A stretch of 64,000 nt of DNA from Nonomuraea jiangxiensis (GTDB lineage: Bacteria; Actinomycetota; Actinomycetes; Streptosporangiales; Streptosporangiaceae), in contig NZ_FNDJ01000029.1 in NCBI RefSeq assembly GCF_900099965.1, positions 8,885 through 72,884 of the forward strand. The letters run 5' to 3'. Position 1 is the stretch's first letter; every line of letters starts with the position of its first letter. The translations under genes were made by a program, and so were the position numbers. Below the pieces are notes generated by a model, which worked only from the letters and a program-made list of their open reading frames with translations, was not told the origin of the DNA and ran no database searches. Shown here piece after piece: positions 36,066 through 44,406 of the stretch.

Positions 36066-36746
36066 ATGCTCATCGCAGGCTTCCCCGCAGGGGCCTTCCA
36101 GACCAATTGTTACGTCGTCGCGCCCGCCGCCGGCGAGGAGTGCGTGATCGTCGATCCGGGCCAGGACGCGACCGACGGCGTCGACGACCTGCTCCGCGAG
36201 CACCGGCTCAAGCCGGTCGCGGTCCTGCTCACGCATGGTCACCTCGACCACGTCTGGTCGGTGGCCCCGGTCTGCGGCGCGCGTGACGTCCCCGCGTGGA
36301 TCCACCCCGACGACCGCCATCTGCTGAGCGACCCGGCCGCGGGCTGGTCCGACACGAGCGCGCAGCTGTTCGGCGGCCTCACCCTGAGCGAGCCCGACGA
36401 CGTGCGCGAGCTGTCCGACGGCGCGGTCCTGCGGCTCGCGGGCCTGGAGCTCGTGGTCGACCACACGCCCGGCCATACCAGGGGGTCGGTGAGCTTCCGG
36501 CTGCCCGACGACGAGATCATGTTCTCGGGTGACCTGCTGTTCGCCGGCTCCATCGGCCGCTCCGACCTTCCCGGCGGCGACTACGCGACCCTCCTGCGCA
36601 GCCTGGCTACCAAGTGCCTGACCCTGCCTGACGATACGGTCGTGCTGCCGGGCCACGGACCACAGACCACGATCGGCCGCGAGCGCGCCGCCAACCCATA
36701 CTTGAAAGAGGCGGCACCGCACGCCGGTCCCACACGAGGGATCTAA
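36066..36746 (+). CDS. MBL-fold metallo-hydrolase (glyoxalase II-like)
   Basis: This 226-residue metallo-beta-lactamase-fold protein has the metal motif THGHLDH (H-x-H-x-D-H) and later DHTPGHTRGS, SGDLLFAGSIGRSDL and PGHGP. It resembles hydroxyacylglutathione hydrolase-like proteins; the thioester substrate is not deducible. The stop overlaps the hisS start (TAATG), so the two are co-translated, a conserved actinobacterial pairing. Confidence 0.88.
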   Translation: MLIAGFPAGAFQTNCYVVAPAAGEECVIVDPGQDATDGVDDLLREHRLKPVAVLLTHGHLDHVWSVAPVCGARDVPAWIHPDDRHLLSDPAAGWSDTSAQLFGGLTLSEPDDVRELSDGAVLRLAGLELVVDHTPGHTRGSVSFRLPDDEIMFSGDLLFAGSIGRSDLPGGDYATLLRSLATKCLTLPDDTVVLPGHGPQTTIGRERAANPYLKEAAPHAGPTRGI

Positions 36747-38005
36747 TGAGTTTCCAAGCACCGAAAGGCACCTTCGACTGGCTGCCACCCCGCTCAGAGC
36801 GGATCCTGGCCGTCCGGGAGGCGCTGACCGCACCGCTGCGGGCGGCGGGATACGGCTACATCGAGACGCCCGTGTTCGAGGACACGCAGCTGTTCGCCAG
36901 GGGCGTAGGCGAGTCAACGGACATCGTCTCCAAGGAGATGTACACCTTTCCCGACAAAGCGGGACGTTCCCTGACGTTGCGCCCCGAGGGCACGGCTCCG
37001 GTCGTGCGCGCGGTTCTCCAGCACAACCTGCACAACGGTCAGCTTCCCGTGAAGTTGTGGTACTCGGGAAGTCAATTCCGCTACGAGCGTTCGCAGAAGG
37101 GCCGTTACCGCCACTTCTGGCAGGTCGGAGTCGAGGCGCTGGGATCGGAGGACCCGGCGCTCGACGCCGAGATCATCATGCTCGGCGTGCGCGGCTTCGC
37201 CTCGCTCGGCCTCAAGGGCGTCAGGCTGCTGCTCAACTCGCTGGGCGACAAGACGTGCCGGCCCGCCTACCGCGCCGCCCTGCAGGAGTTCCTGCGCGGG
37301 CTCGACCTCGACGAGGACACCAGGGCCCGGATCGAGATCAACCCGCTGCGGGTGCTCGACGACAAGCGGCCCGAGGTGCAGGCCCAGCTCACCGGCGCGC
37401 CCCTGGTCGTCGACCACCTGTGCGCCTCCTGCAAGGCCTACCACGAGGAGGTCCGCGGCCTGCTGGCCGCCGCCGGGATCGCCTTCGAGGACGACCCCCG
37501 GCTGGTGCGCGGGCTCGACTACTACACGCGCACCACGTTCGAGTTCGTGCACGACGGGCTCGGCTCGCAGTCGGCCGTGGGCGGCGGCGGGCGCTACGAC
37601 GGGCTGAGCGAGATGCTCGACGGCCCGCCGCTGCCCGGCGTCGGCTGGGCGCTGGGCGTCGACCGCACGTTCCTGGCCATGGAGGCCGAGGGGCTGGTGG
37701 ACGACACGGCGGAGTCGCGCGTCCAGGTGTACGGTGTCCCGCTGGGTGACGACGCGCGCCGCCGGATGTTCCTGCTCGTGAGCGAGCTGCGCGAGGCGGG
37801 TGTCAGCGCCGACATGGCCTTCGGCGGCAAGGGGCTCAAGGGAGCGATGAAGGGCGCCGACCGTTCGGGTGCCAGGTTCGCGCTGATCCTGGGCGAGCGC
37901 GACCTCGCGGCCGAGGCCGTGCAAGTGAAGGACCTGACCACCGCCGAGCAGACCGAGGTGCCGTTGGCCCAGGTCGTCGATGTCTTGAAGGGGAAAGTGC
38001 AGTGA
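36746..38005 (+). CDS. hisS: Histidyl-tRNA synthetase
   Basis: HisRS (419 residues) is a class II enzyme: motif 1 near the N-terminus (RPEGTAPVVRAV follows), motif 2 QFRYERSQKGRYRHFWQ, the HisRS-specific VRGLDYYTRTTFEF, motif 3 in GVGWALGVDR, and a C-terminal anticodon-binding domain. It overlaps the MBL gene upstream. Its TGA is overlapped by the GTG of a 23-codon ORF that links it to aspS. Confidence 0.95.
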   Translation: MSFQAPKGTFDWLPPRSERILAVREALTAPLRAAGYGYIETPVFEDTQLFARGVGESTDIVSKEMYTFPDKAGRSLTLRPEGTAPVVRAVLQHNLHNGQLPVKLWYSGSQFRYERSQKGRYRHFWQVGVEALGSEDPALDAEIIMLGVRGFASLGLKGVRLLLNSLGDKTCRPAYRAALQEFLRGLDLDEDTRARIEINPLRVLDDKRPEVQAQLTGAPLVVDHLCASCKAYHEEVRGLLAAAGIAFEDDPRLVRGLDYYTRTTFEFVHDGLGSQSAVGGGGRYDGLSEMLDGPPLPGVGWALGVDRTFLAMEAEGLVDDTAESRVQVYGVPLGDDARRRMFLLVSELREAGVSADMAFGGKGLKGAMKGADRSGARFALILGERDLAAEAVQVKDLTTAEQTEVPLAQVVDVLKGKVQ

Positions 38006-38073
38006 TCCGCCAGCCGGCGCGCGCCGGGTCGCCGCCTCCCCTCTCCTACCCGTACGAAGGGAAAGTCCAGTGA
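38002..38073 (+). CDS. 23-codon ORF bridging hisS and aspS
   Basis: Starting with GTG inside the hisS stop (GTGA at 38002-38005), this frame runs 23 codons and stops at a TGA that overlaps the aspS GTG in the same way (GTGA at 38070-38073). Its first residues (VIR...AGS) echo the aspS start, and its last four (GKVQ) equal the hisS C-terminus. The region therefore looks like a 68-bp tandem duplication of the hisS-aspS junction. It could carry ribosomes from hisS to aspS. Whether a peptide accumulates is unknown. Confidence 0.5.
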   Translation: MIRQPARAGSPPPLSYPYEGKVQ

Positions 38074-39800
38074 TCCGCACGCATACCGCCGGGTCGCTCC
38101 GCGAGGAGCACGCCGGGCAGCAGGTGACGCTCGCAGGATGGGTGGCCCGCCGCCGTGACCACGGCGGCGTCGTCTTCATCGACCTGCGTGACGCCTCCGG
38201 CTCGGCGCAGGTGGTCTTCCGCGAGGAGGACCACGCCCACGACCTGCGCGCCGAATACTGCGTGCAGGTCGAGGGCCAGGTCCGGGTGCGGCCCGAGGGC
38301 AACGAGAACCCCGATCTGCCCACCGGCGCGATCGAGGTCGTGGCCGACCAGGTGATCGTGCTGAGCGAGGCCGCGCCGCTGCCGTTCCCGATCGAGGGCA
38401 ACGTGGGCGTCTCGGAGGAGGCGCGGCTGAAATACCGCTACCTCGACATCCGCCGGCAGCAGGTGGCGAGCGCCATGCGCACCCGCTCCAAGGCCACCTA
38501 CCTGGCCAACGAGGTGATGCACGAGCTCGGCTTCGTCTACGTCGAGACGCCGACGCTGACCCGCTCCACCCCGGAGGGCGCCCGCGACTTCCTGGTGCCG
38601 GTCCGCCTGCAGCCCGGCAACTGGTACGCCCTGCCGCAGTCGCCCCAGCTCTTCAAGCAGCTCCTCCAGGTCGCCGGCCTGGAGCGCTACTACCAGCTGG
38701 CCAAGTGCTACCGCGACGAGGACCTGCGGGCCGACCGGCAGCCGGAGTTCACCCAGATCGACGTCGAGATGTCCTTCGTGGACCAGGAGGACGTCATCGA
38801 GGTCGGCGAGAAGCTGATCGGCCGGCTCTGGCGGGAGATCGTGGGCTACGAGATCCCGACGCCGCTGCCGCGCATGACCTATGCCGACGCGATGGCCCGT
38901 TACGGCTCCGACAAGCCCGACCTGCGCTTCGGCCAGGAGCTGGTCGAGATGACCGACTACTTCGCGGACACGTCCTTCCGCGTCTTCCAGGCCGCCTACG
39001 TCGGCGCCGTGGTCATGCCGGGCGGAGCCTCGCAGACCCGCAAGGAGCTCGACGGCTGGCAGGAGTGGGCCCGCTCGCGCGGCGCCAAGGGCCTGGCCTA
39101 CGTGCTGGTCCAGGAGGACGGCACGCTCGGCGGCCCCGTCGCGAAAAACCTGTCGGAGCAGGAGATCTCCGGGCTGGCCGCCAAGGTCGGCGCCAACCCC
39201 GGCGACGCCGTCTTCTTCGCCGCCGGCGCCCCGAACGCCGCCCGCGACCTGCTCGGCGCGGCCCGGCTGGAGATCGGGCGGCGCTGCGGGCTGATCGACG
39301 AGTCGCTGTGGTCGTTCCTGTGGGTGGTGGACGCCCCCATGTTCGAGGAGGACGGCGAGGGCGGCTGGACGGCCGTGCACCACCCGTTCACCGGGCCGAA
39401 GCCGGAGTGGGCCGACAACTTCCAGGACCACCCCGGGCAGGCGCTGGCCTACGCCTACGACATGGTGTGCAACGGCATGGAGATCGGCGGCGGCTCGATC
39501 CGGATCCACCGGGCCGAGATGCAGCAGCGCGTGTTCGACGTCCTGGGCATCTCCAAGGAGGAGGCGGAGAGCAAGTTCGGCTTCCTGCTGGAGGCGTTCA
39601 AGTACGGCCCGCCGCCGCACGGCGGCATCGCCTACGGCTGGGACCGCATCTGCATGCTGCTGTCCGGCGGCGACTCGATCCGTGACGTGATCGCGTTCCC
39701 GAAGACGGCCTCCGGCTTCGACCCGCTCACGGGCGCGCCCACGCCGATCACCACCGAGCAGCGCAAGGAGGCGGGCGTCGACGCCCAGCCCAAGCAGTAA
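38070..39800 (+). CDS. aspS: Aspartyl-tRNA synthetase
   Basis: This 576-residue bacterial-type class IIb synthetase has an N-terminal OB anticodon-binding domain (VTLAGWVARRRDHGGVVFIDLRD), motif 2 (CYRDEDLRADRQPEFTQID), the GAD insertion domain typical of bacteria and motif 3 (GGIAYGWDRICML). GTG start with GAAGGGAAAGTCCA upstream. Whether it also charges tRNA-Asn cannot be told without the Gat genes. Confidence 0.95.
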   Translation: MIRTHTAGSLREEHAGQQVTLAGWVARRRDHGGVVFIDLRDASGSAQVVFREEDHAHDLRAEYCVQVEGQVRVRPEGNENPDLPTGAIEVVADQVIVLSEAAPLPFPIEGNVGVSEEARLKYRYLDIRRQQVASAMRTRSKATYLANEVMHELGFVYVETPTLTRSTPEGARDFLVPVRLQPGNWYALPQSPQLFKQLLQVAGLERYYQLAKCYRDEDLRADRQPEFTQIDVEMSFVDQEDVIEVGEKLIGRLWREIVGYEIPTPLPRMTYADAMARYGSDKPDLRFGQELVEMTDYFADTSFRVFQAAYVGAVVMPGGASQTRKELDGWQEWARSRGAKGLAYVLVQEDGTLGGPVAKNLSEQEISGLAAKVGANPGDAVFFAAGAPNAARDLLGAARLEIGRRCGLIDESLWSFLWVVDAPMFEEDGEGGWTAVHHPFTGPKPEWADNFQDHPGQALAYAYDMVCNGMEIGGGSIRIHRAEMQQRVFDVLGISKEEAESKFGFLLEAFKYGPPPHGGIAYGWDRICMLLSGGDSIRDVIAFPKTASGFDPLTGAPTPITTEQRKEAGVDAQPKQ

Positions 39801-39807
39801 CGGCGCG

Positions 39808-39850
39808 AAACGGGTGCGGCGGGCGTGGAGAACGCCCGCCGCACCCGTTT
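39808..39850. terminator. Bidirectional intrinsic terminator, aspS / cyclophilin copy 2
   Basis: A 19-bp perfect stem (AAACGGGTGCGGCGGGCGT at 39808-39826 with 39832-39850) and a GGAGA loop, with A and T triplets at the outer ends. It lies between two convergent genes and can serve both. Confidence 0.9.
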
Positions 39851-39858
39851 CCGGCGGG

Positions 39859-40752
39859 TCAGGAGAAGGTGATCCGCTTGATGATCACCGGGTTCTTGGG
39901 GGCGGTGGTGCCGCCGTCGCCGGTGATGTCGTCCGGGTTGACGATCAGGTCCTGGCCGCTCTTGGCCAGCCCGAGCAGCATGTCCATGCCCTCGCTGACG
40001 ACGCCGACGACGTTGTAGCCCGAGCCGATCTCGGTGTTCTCGTCCGACAGCGAGATGGCGAACTGGCTGTTGTTCCTCCCCATGGCGTCACCGGCCTGGG
40101 TCATGAACACCACGCCCTTGACGAGCGGGACGTCGGCGTTCTCGTCGCCGTAGACGTAGCCCGCGGTGCCCTGACCGTCGGTCGGGTTCAGGCCGTCGGC
40201 CTTGGCCTGCGGGTCGCCGCACTGGAGCAGGTGCACGCCGGCCACGTCGGGCGTGACGAGGCGGTGGCACTTCATGTCGTTGTAGAACTTCTTCTTCGCC
40301 AGGAAGCTCAGCGAGTTGACCGAGCACGGCGCGGCCGAGGTCATGAGATTGATCCCGATCGGGCCGTGGTTGGTGACGATCGTCATCTTCTTGAGCTTCA
40401 TGTTGGGCTTCTTGCCCGGCAGCCCGACGAACTTGTTCGGCACCGAGTTGTCCCGCTTGTACGTGCAGGTCACCGAGCCCGTCTGGGTCGGCGTGGCCGA
40501 CGGCGTGGGCAGCAGCCCGCTCGTGCTGGCACTGGGGGAGGCGGACGCGCTGGCCTCCGCCGCCGCCTGCCCGCGGTCATTGTCGACGAGCGTGGTGGCG
40601 GCGAAGATGCCACCGGCGACCACGACCACGGCCACCCCGGCGCCGATGAAGGTGTTCCGCCTCCCCTTCGAGGTCTGTTCGGCCGCGCGCTTCGCCTGCC
40701 GCTCCTTGTGTTCGCGCGCCAGCTCGCTCTTGCGGTCGTCGTCGCCGCTCAC
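39859..40752 (-). CDS. Membrane-anchored cyclophilin-type protein (copy 2)
   Basis: This 297-residue paralog of the 35049-35927 gene has the same plan: charged N-terminus (LAREHKERQAKRAAE), one helix (about 34-56), Ser/Ala/Pro linker, cyclophilin domain. The domain is more degenerate: KCHRL and LLQCGDP are kept, but GSQFF is replaced by NSQFAI. Isomerase activity may be reduced. The GTG start has GAAGGAG upstream. The two copies bracket the MBL-hisS-aspS unit. Confidence 0.85.
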   Translation of the reverse strand: MSGDDDRKSELAREHKERQAKRAAEQTSKGRRNTFIGAGVAVVVVAGGIFAATTLVDNDRGQAAAEASASASPSASTSGLLPTPSATPTQTGSVTCTYKRDNSVPNKFVGLPGKKPNMKLKKMTIVTNHGPIGINLMTSAAPCSVNSLSFLAKKKFYNDMKCHRLVTPDVAGVHLLQCGDPQAKADGLNPTDGQGTAGYVYGDENADVPLVKGVVFMTQAGDAMGRNNSQFAISLSDENTEIGSGYNVVGVVSEGMDMLLGLAKSGQDLIVNPDDITGDGGTTAPKNPVIIKRITFS

Positions 40753-40921
40753 CGCTTGTCTCCTTCATCTTTGCCGACACATGACCAAACAACTCCGCGA
40801 ATGCTACCGGCCTCCGAGATCTGACTGACATAAGTGACGAAACCCGTTGAGTGCGACCCCCGAGGCCGCGAACCATCCGGCGCCGGGATTCGTAGTTGAA
40901 ATGAGTACTAAAGGAGACCCC

Positions 40922-41404
40922 ATGTTCGACGAAATCCTCGGCCTGCCGGCCCACCCCTTGATCATTCACTTTGCCGTGGTGCTGACGCCGCTGCTCGTCG
41001 TCACCGCCGCGGCCCACGCGCTGCTGCCGCGCCGGCGTCCGTACGTGGCGTGGGCGGTGGTGCTTCTGTCCCTGGCCGCGCCCGCGACGGTCTTCGCGGC
41101 CAAGGAGAGCGGGGAGGAACTCAAGGAAGCCCGCTTCGCCTCGGCCGACGGCACGCTGGGCACCCGCATCGCCACCCACGAGAGCTTCGCCACCCCGCTG
41201 CTGCTGTCCGTGCTCGGGCTGGCCGTGGCCGCGCTGCTGCTCGTGTACGCCACCCACCCCTCGCGCGACTCCGTCGGCCGCGACCGGTTCGGCCGCCCGG
41301 TGACCATGCTCCTGTCCGGGGTGACGGTGGTGCTGGCCGCCGTGGCCGCCTACTACGTCTTCCGCGCCGGTGACTCGGGAGCGAGAGCGGTGTGGGGCAT
41401 GTAG
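40922..41404 (+). CDS. DUF2231 membrane protein
   Basis: This 160-residue protein has about four transmembrane helices. The N-terminal motif GLPAHPLIIHFAVVLTPLLV is characteristic of DUF2231, whose His residues may bind a cofactor; function is unknown. ATG 40922 follows AAAGGAGACCC. The stop lies only nine bases before the rarA start. Confidence 0.85.
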   Translation: MFDEILGLPAHPLIIHFAVVLTPLLVVTAAAHALLPRRRPYVAWAVVLLSLAAPATVFAAKESGEELKEARFASADGTLGTRIATHESFATPLLLSVLGLAVAALLLVYATHPSRDSVGRDRFGRPVTMLLSGVTVVLAAVAAYYVFRAGDSGARAVWGM

Positions 41405-41413
41405 TCTCGCGTT
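41402..41413 (+). promoter_or_regulatory. -10 box for a leaderless rarA transcript
   Basis: TAGTCT at 41402-41407, overlapping the DUF2231 stop, is six bases before the rarA GTG. No ribosome-binding site precedes rarA. The -35 region is weak. Confidence 0.35.
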
Positions 41414-42715
41414 GTGGAGAGCCTGTTCGATTCGGCGGCTGAGGAGGCCACCCCGCAGCCCCTCGCGGTCCGGATGCGACCGCGCACCCTCGACGAGGTG
41501 ATCGGCCAGCGTCACCTGCTCGGTCCCGGCACCCCGTTGCGGCGGCTGGTGGAGAGCGAGGCTCCCATGTCGCTGTTCCTGTGGGGGCCGCCCGGCACCG
41601 GCAAGACCACCCTCGCCTACGTGGTCTCCAACGTCACCAAGCGCCGCTTCGTCGAGGTGTCCGCCGTGTCGGCCGGCGTGAAGGACGTGCGCGCCGCCAT
41701 CGACAACGCCCGGCGCGAGCTGGGCATGACCGGCCGCCAGACCGTGCTGTTCGTGGACGAGGTGCACCGCTTCAACAAGGCCCAGCAGGACGCGCTGCTG
41801 CCGGCGGTGGAAAACCGCTGGGTCACCTTCATCGGGGCGACCACCGAAAACCCGTTCTTCTCCGTCATCTCGCCGCTGCTGTCGCGCTCGCTGCTGCTCA
41901 CCCTGGAGTCGCTGTCCGACGACGACGTCCGCGCGGTGCTGGAGCGGGCCGTGTCGGACCCGCGCGGCCTGGACGGGCGCGCCACGCTGGCCCCCGCCGC
42001 CCTGGATCATCTCGTACGCCTCGCGGGCGGCGACGCCCGCAGGTCGCTGACCTACCTGGAGGCGGCGGCGCTGCTGGCCGACGACATCACCGTGGAGGTG
42101 GTGGAGAAGGCCGTCGACAAGGCCGCCGTGCGCTACGACCGCCAGGGCGACCAGCACTACGACGTGATCAGCGCGTTCATCAAGTCGATGCGCGGATCCG
42201 ACGCCGACGCGGCGCTGCACTACCTGGCCCGGATGATCGAGGCGGGGGAGGACCCGCGGTTCATCGCCCGCCGCATCGTCATCTTCGCCTCCGAGGACGT
42301 CGGCCTGGCCGACCCCACCTGCCTGCAGACCGCGGTGGCCGCCGCCCAGGCGGTGCAGCTCATCGGGCTGCCTGAAGGGCAGATCAACCTGGCCCACGCG
42401 GTCATCCACTGCGCCACCGCGCCCAAGTCCAACGCCGTGGTCAAGGCCATCGGCGCGGCGGTCGACGACGTCCGCCGCGGCCTGATCGGCCAGGTCCCCG
42501 GCCACCTGCGCGACGCCCACTATCCCGGGGCGGCCAAGCTCGGCCACGGCGACGGCTACAAATACCCGCACGACTTCGACCATGGTCTGGTGCGCCAGGA
42601 CTACGCGCCCGAGCAGGTCCGCGCCCGCCGCTACTACGAGCCCACCCGCCACGGAGCCGAAGCCCCGATAGCCGACCGCTGGGCCAGGATCCGCGACTTC
42701 CTGCGCGGCGCCTGA
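41414..42715 (+). CDS. rarA: Replication-associated recombination protein A
   Basis: RarA/MgsA (433 residues) is an AAA+ clamp-loader-like ATPase acting at stalled forks. It has Walker A WGPPGTGKTTL, Walker B VLFVDEVHRFNKAQQDALLP, sensor ATTENPFFSVISPLLSRS and the C-terminal tetramerisation region with AHYPGAAKLGHG. The GTG start fits the family N-terminus. Confidence 0.93.
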   Translation: MESLFDSAAEEATPQPLAVRMRPRTLDEVIGQRHLLGPGTPLRRLVESEAPMSLFLWGPPGTGKTTLAYVVSNVTKRRFVEVSAVSAGVKDVRAAIDNARRELGMTGRQTVLFVDEVHRFNKAQQDALLPAVENRWVTFIGATTENPFFSVISPLLSRSLLLTLESLSDDDVRAVLERAVSDPRGLDGRATLAPAALDHLVRLAGGDARRSLTYLEAAALLADDITVEVVEKAVDKAAVRYDRQGDQHYDVISAFIKSMRGSDADAALHYLARMIEAGEDPRFIARRIVIFASEDVGLADPTCLQTAVAAAQAVQLIGLPEGQINLAHAVIHCATAPKSNAVVKAIGAAVDDVRRGLIGQVPGHLRDAHYPGAAKLGHGDGYKYPHDFDHGLVRQDYAPEQVRARRYYEPTRHGAEAPIADRWARIRDFLRGA

Positions 42716-42753
42716 CCGGGCCCCGGCCGTCCGCGCGGCTTCTGTCCGCCTCT

Positions 42754-42771
42754 CGCCTCCGTGCGGAGGCG
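42754..42771 (+). terminator. Short hairpin after rarA
   Basis: CGCCTCC and GGAGGCG form a 7-bp stem with a GTGC loop in the rarA / MpaB gap. There is no T tract, so support is modest. Confidence 0.45.
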
Positions 42772-42807
42772 CGGTAGAGGCGATGATCGCGGGGAATCAC
42801 TCACCCT

Positions 42808-43671
42808 GTGAAGGCAACTGTCACCCCCCACGGCGGCCTCTTCGGCCCGGAGTCGATCACCTGGCGCATCCACACCGAGACCCCCGGCTGGCCGGCCGTG
42901 CTGCGCGCCTTCCAGCTCCAGGCCCTGCATCCGCGCACCATCCGCGGCATCGCCCAGAACTGCCTGCTCGACGACCCCGAAGTGGCCCGTGCCCGGCTGC
43001 GGCGGCAGCTCGACTTCGTCACCGTACGCACGTTCGGGACCTGCGAGCAGGCCGAACAGGCCGGTGAGCGGATCCGCCAGGTGCACGCCCGGCTGATCGG
43101 CCTGGACACCGACACCGGCGTCCTGTTCCGGATCGACGAGGAGGAGAACCTGCGCTGGGCCCACTGCGCCGAGACCGCCTCCTACCTGGAGCTGGCCCGC
43201 CGCTCCGGCGTGCCGCTCACCGCCGCCGAGGCCGACGCCTACGTGGCCGAGCAGCGGCGCAGCGCCCGGCTCGTCGGCATCGGCGACGTCCCCGGCGACG
43301 TGGCAGGGCTGCGCGACCATCTCGACGGCATGCGCCCTCACCTGGCCGCCACCGAGGAGGCCCGCGACGCGCTGCGCCGCACCGTCAGCCCGCGCCTGTC
43401 GTTCCGGCTCGCCCTCCGCACCCCGCCCCTGGCCTTCGGCTCGCTGCCCGCCGCGGGCGCGCTGGCGTTCGCCACGCTGCCCGGCTGGGCCAGGCAGATG
43501 TACGGCTGCCGCGGCGACGGCGCGGCAGGGCACGCCGCGGACCTGGCGCTCAGGGCGTTGCGCGCGGCGGCCATGGCCATGCCGGATGGCCTGGTGGAGC
43601 CGGAGATCAGAGCCGCCCGCGGCCTCATGCGGGCCCTCGCGAAAGCGCCCGGGACAGGCGTGGCGGCCTGA
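42808..43671 (+). CDS. MpaB/DUF2236-type oxygenase
   Basis: This 287-residue protein of the MpaB (DUF2236, latex-clearing-protein-like) family begins with PESITWRIHTETPGWPAVLRAFQLQALHPRTIRG. It carries the family-typical RTFGT near residue 73 and a GVLFRIDEEENLRWAHCAE block. Some members bind heme b through a conserved Arg/His/Asp set. The substrate here is unknown. GTG start. Confidence 0.82.
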   Translation: MKATVTPHGGLFGPESITWRIHTETPGWPAVLRAFQLQALHPRTIRGIAQNCLLDDPEVARARLRRQLDFVTVRTFGTCEQAEQAGERIRQVHARLIGLDTDTGVLFRIDEEENLRWAHCAETASYLELARRSGVPLTAAEADAYVAEQRRSARLVGIGDVPGDVAGLRDHLDGMRPHLAATEEARDALRRTVSPRLSFRLALRTPPLAFGSLPAAGALAFATLPGWARQMYGCRGDGAAGHAADLALRALRAAAMAMPDGLVEPEIRAARGLMRALAKAPGTGVAA

Positions 43672-43756
43672 CGGGGCCCGGCGGCCTCACCAACGTTGTC
43701 ACTCGAACGCGATAGGGTCTTGGCGTTCCAGCCCAGCGTACGAGGGAGATGAGCGG

Positions 43757-44146
43757 ATGCTTACCGCTGGAGAGGTCGCCGGTCTGATCGCCGCCACGGG
43801 CTGGATAGTCCTGGTCTGCGTGCTCGCCATGGCGCTCGTCAAGCTCGCCAGGCTGCTCACCGAGACCACCAAGGCGGTCTCCGACCTGACCGCCCGGCTG
43901 GCGCCGCTGCTCGACGACATGAGCGTCGCGGTCAACGAGACCAACAGGCAGCTGGTCGCCGTCGAGGCCATCGCGAGAGACGTCAAGCAGGTCAGCGCGC
44001 ACGCGGCGAAGCTCAGCGGCGTGACGCAGACCATCTTCACCGGGCCGCTGATCAAGGTGTCCGCGCTCGGCCACGGCGTGCGGCGCGCCATCGAGGCCCG
44101 CCGGCCGCGCAAGGCGACCGCGCCGGCGCGGAGGCGACAGCCATGA
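43757..44146 (+). CDS. DUF948 membrane protein
   Basis: This 129-residue protein has an N-terminal transmembrane helix (about 8-30) and a heptad-like helical body (LARLLTETTKAVSDLTARLAPLL), then a basic tail. DUF948 proteins are of unknown function; a similar gene precedes alaS in many actinobacteria. ATG 43757; the stop overlaps the next gene by four bases. Confidence 0.82.
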   Translation: MLTAGEVAGLIAATGWIVLVCVLAMALVKLARLLTETTKAVSDLTARLAPLLDDMSVAVNETNRQLVAVEAIARDVKQVSAHAAKLSGVTQTIFTGPLIKVSALGHGVRRAIEARRPRKATAPARRRQP

Positions 44147-44373
44147 TCAGAAGAGTGTTCTACCTGTCGCTGGGCGCTTTCCTCGCCCTCTGGGCGATGC
44201 GCAGGCTGCAGGCCCTCCATCCCGAGCACGTCGCCCGCAGGACCGCCGGCAGCGCGGCGGGGATGGTCCGCCGGGTGAGAGACTTTACAACGGACGTGCT
44301 CGGCGAGGCCGCGGAGCGCGAAACGGAGTTGCGGGCACGGTTCGGGCTCGACAACCCTGAAGGCAACAGCTGA
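44143..44373 (+). CDS. Small membrane protein upstream of alaS
   Basis: This 76-residue protein has one N-terminal hydrophobic segment (VFYLSLGAFLALWAMR) and a charged amphipathic C-terminus. The start overlaps the DUF948 stop (ATGA), and the DUF948-small protein-alaS order suggests an old actinobacterial gene set (possibly DUF6167). No function is known. Confidence 0.72.
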   Translation: MIRRVFYLSLGAFLALWAMRRLQALHPEHVARRTAGSAAGMVRRVRDFTTDVLGEAAERETELRARFGLDNPEGNS

Positions 44374-44406
44374 CGACAAGCAAGACACCGATGACTAACG
44401 CAAAGG

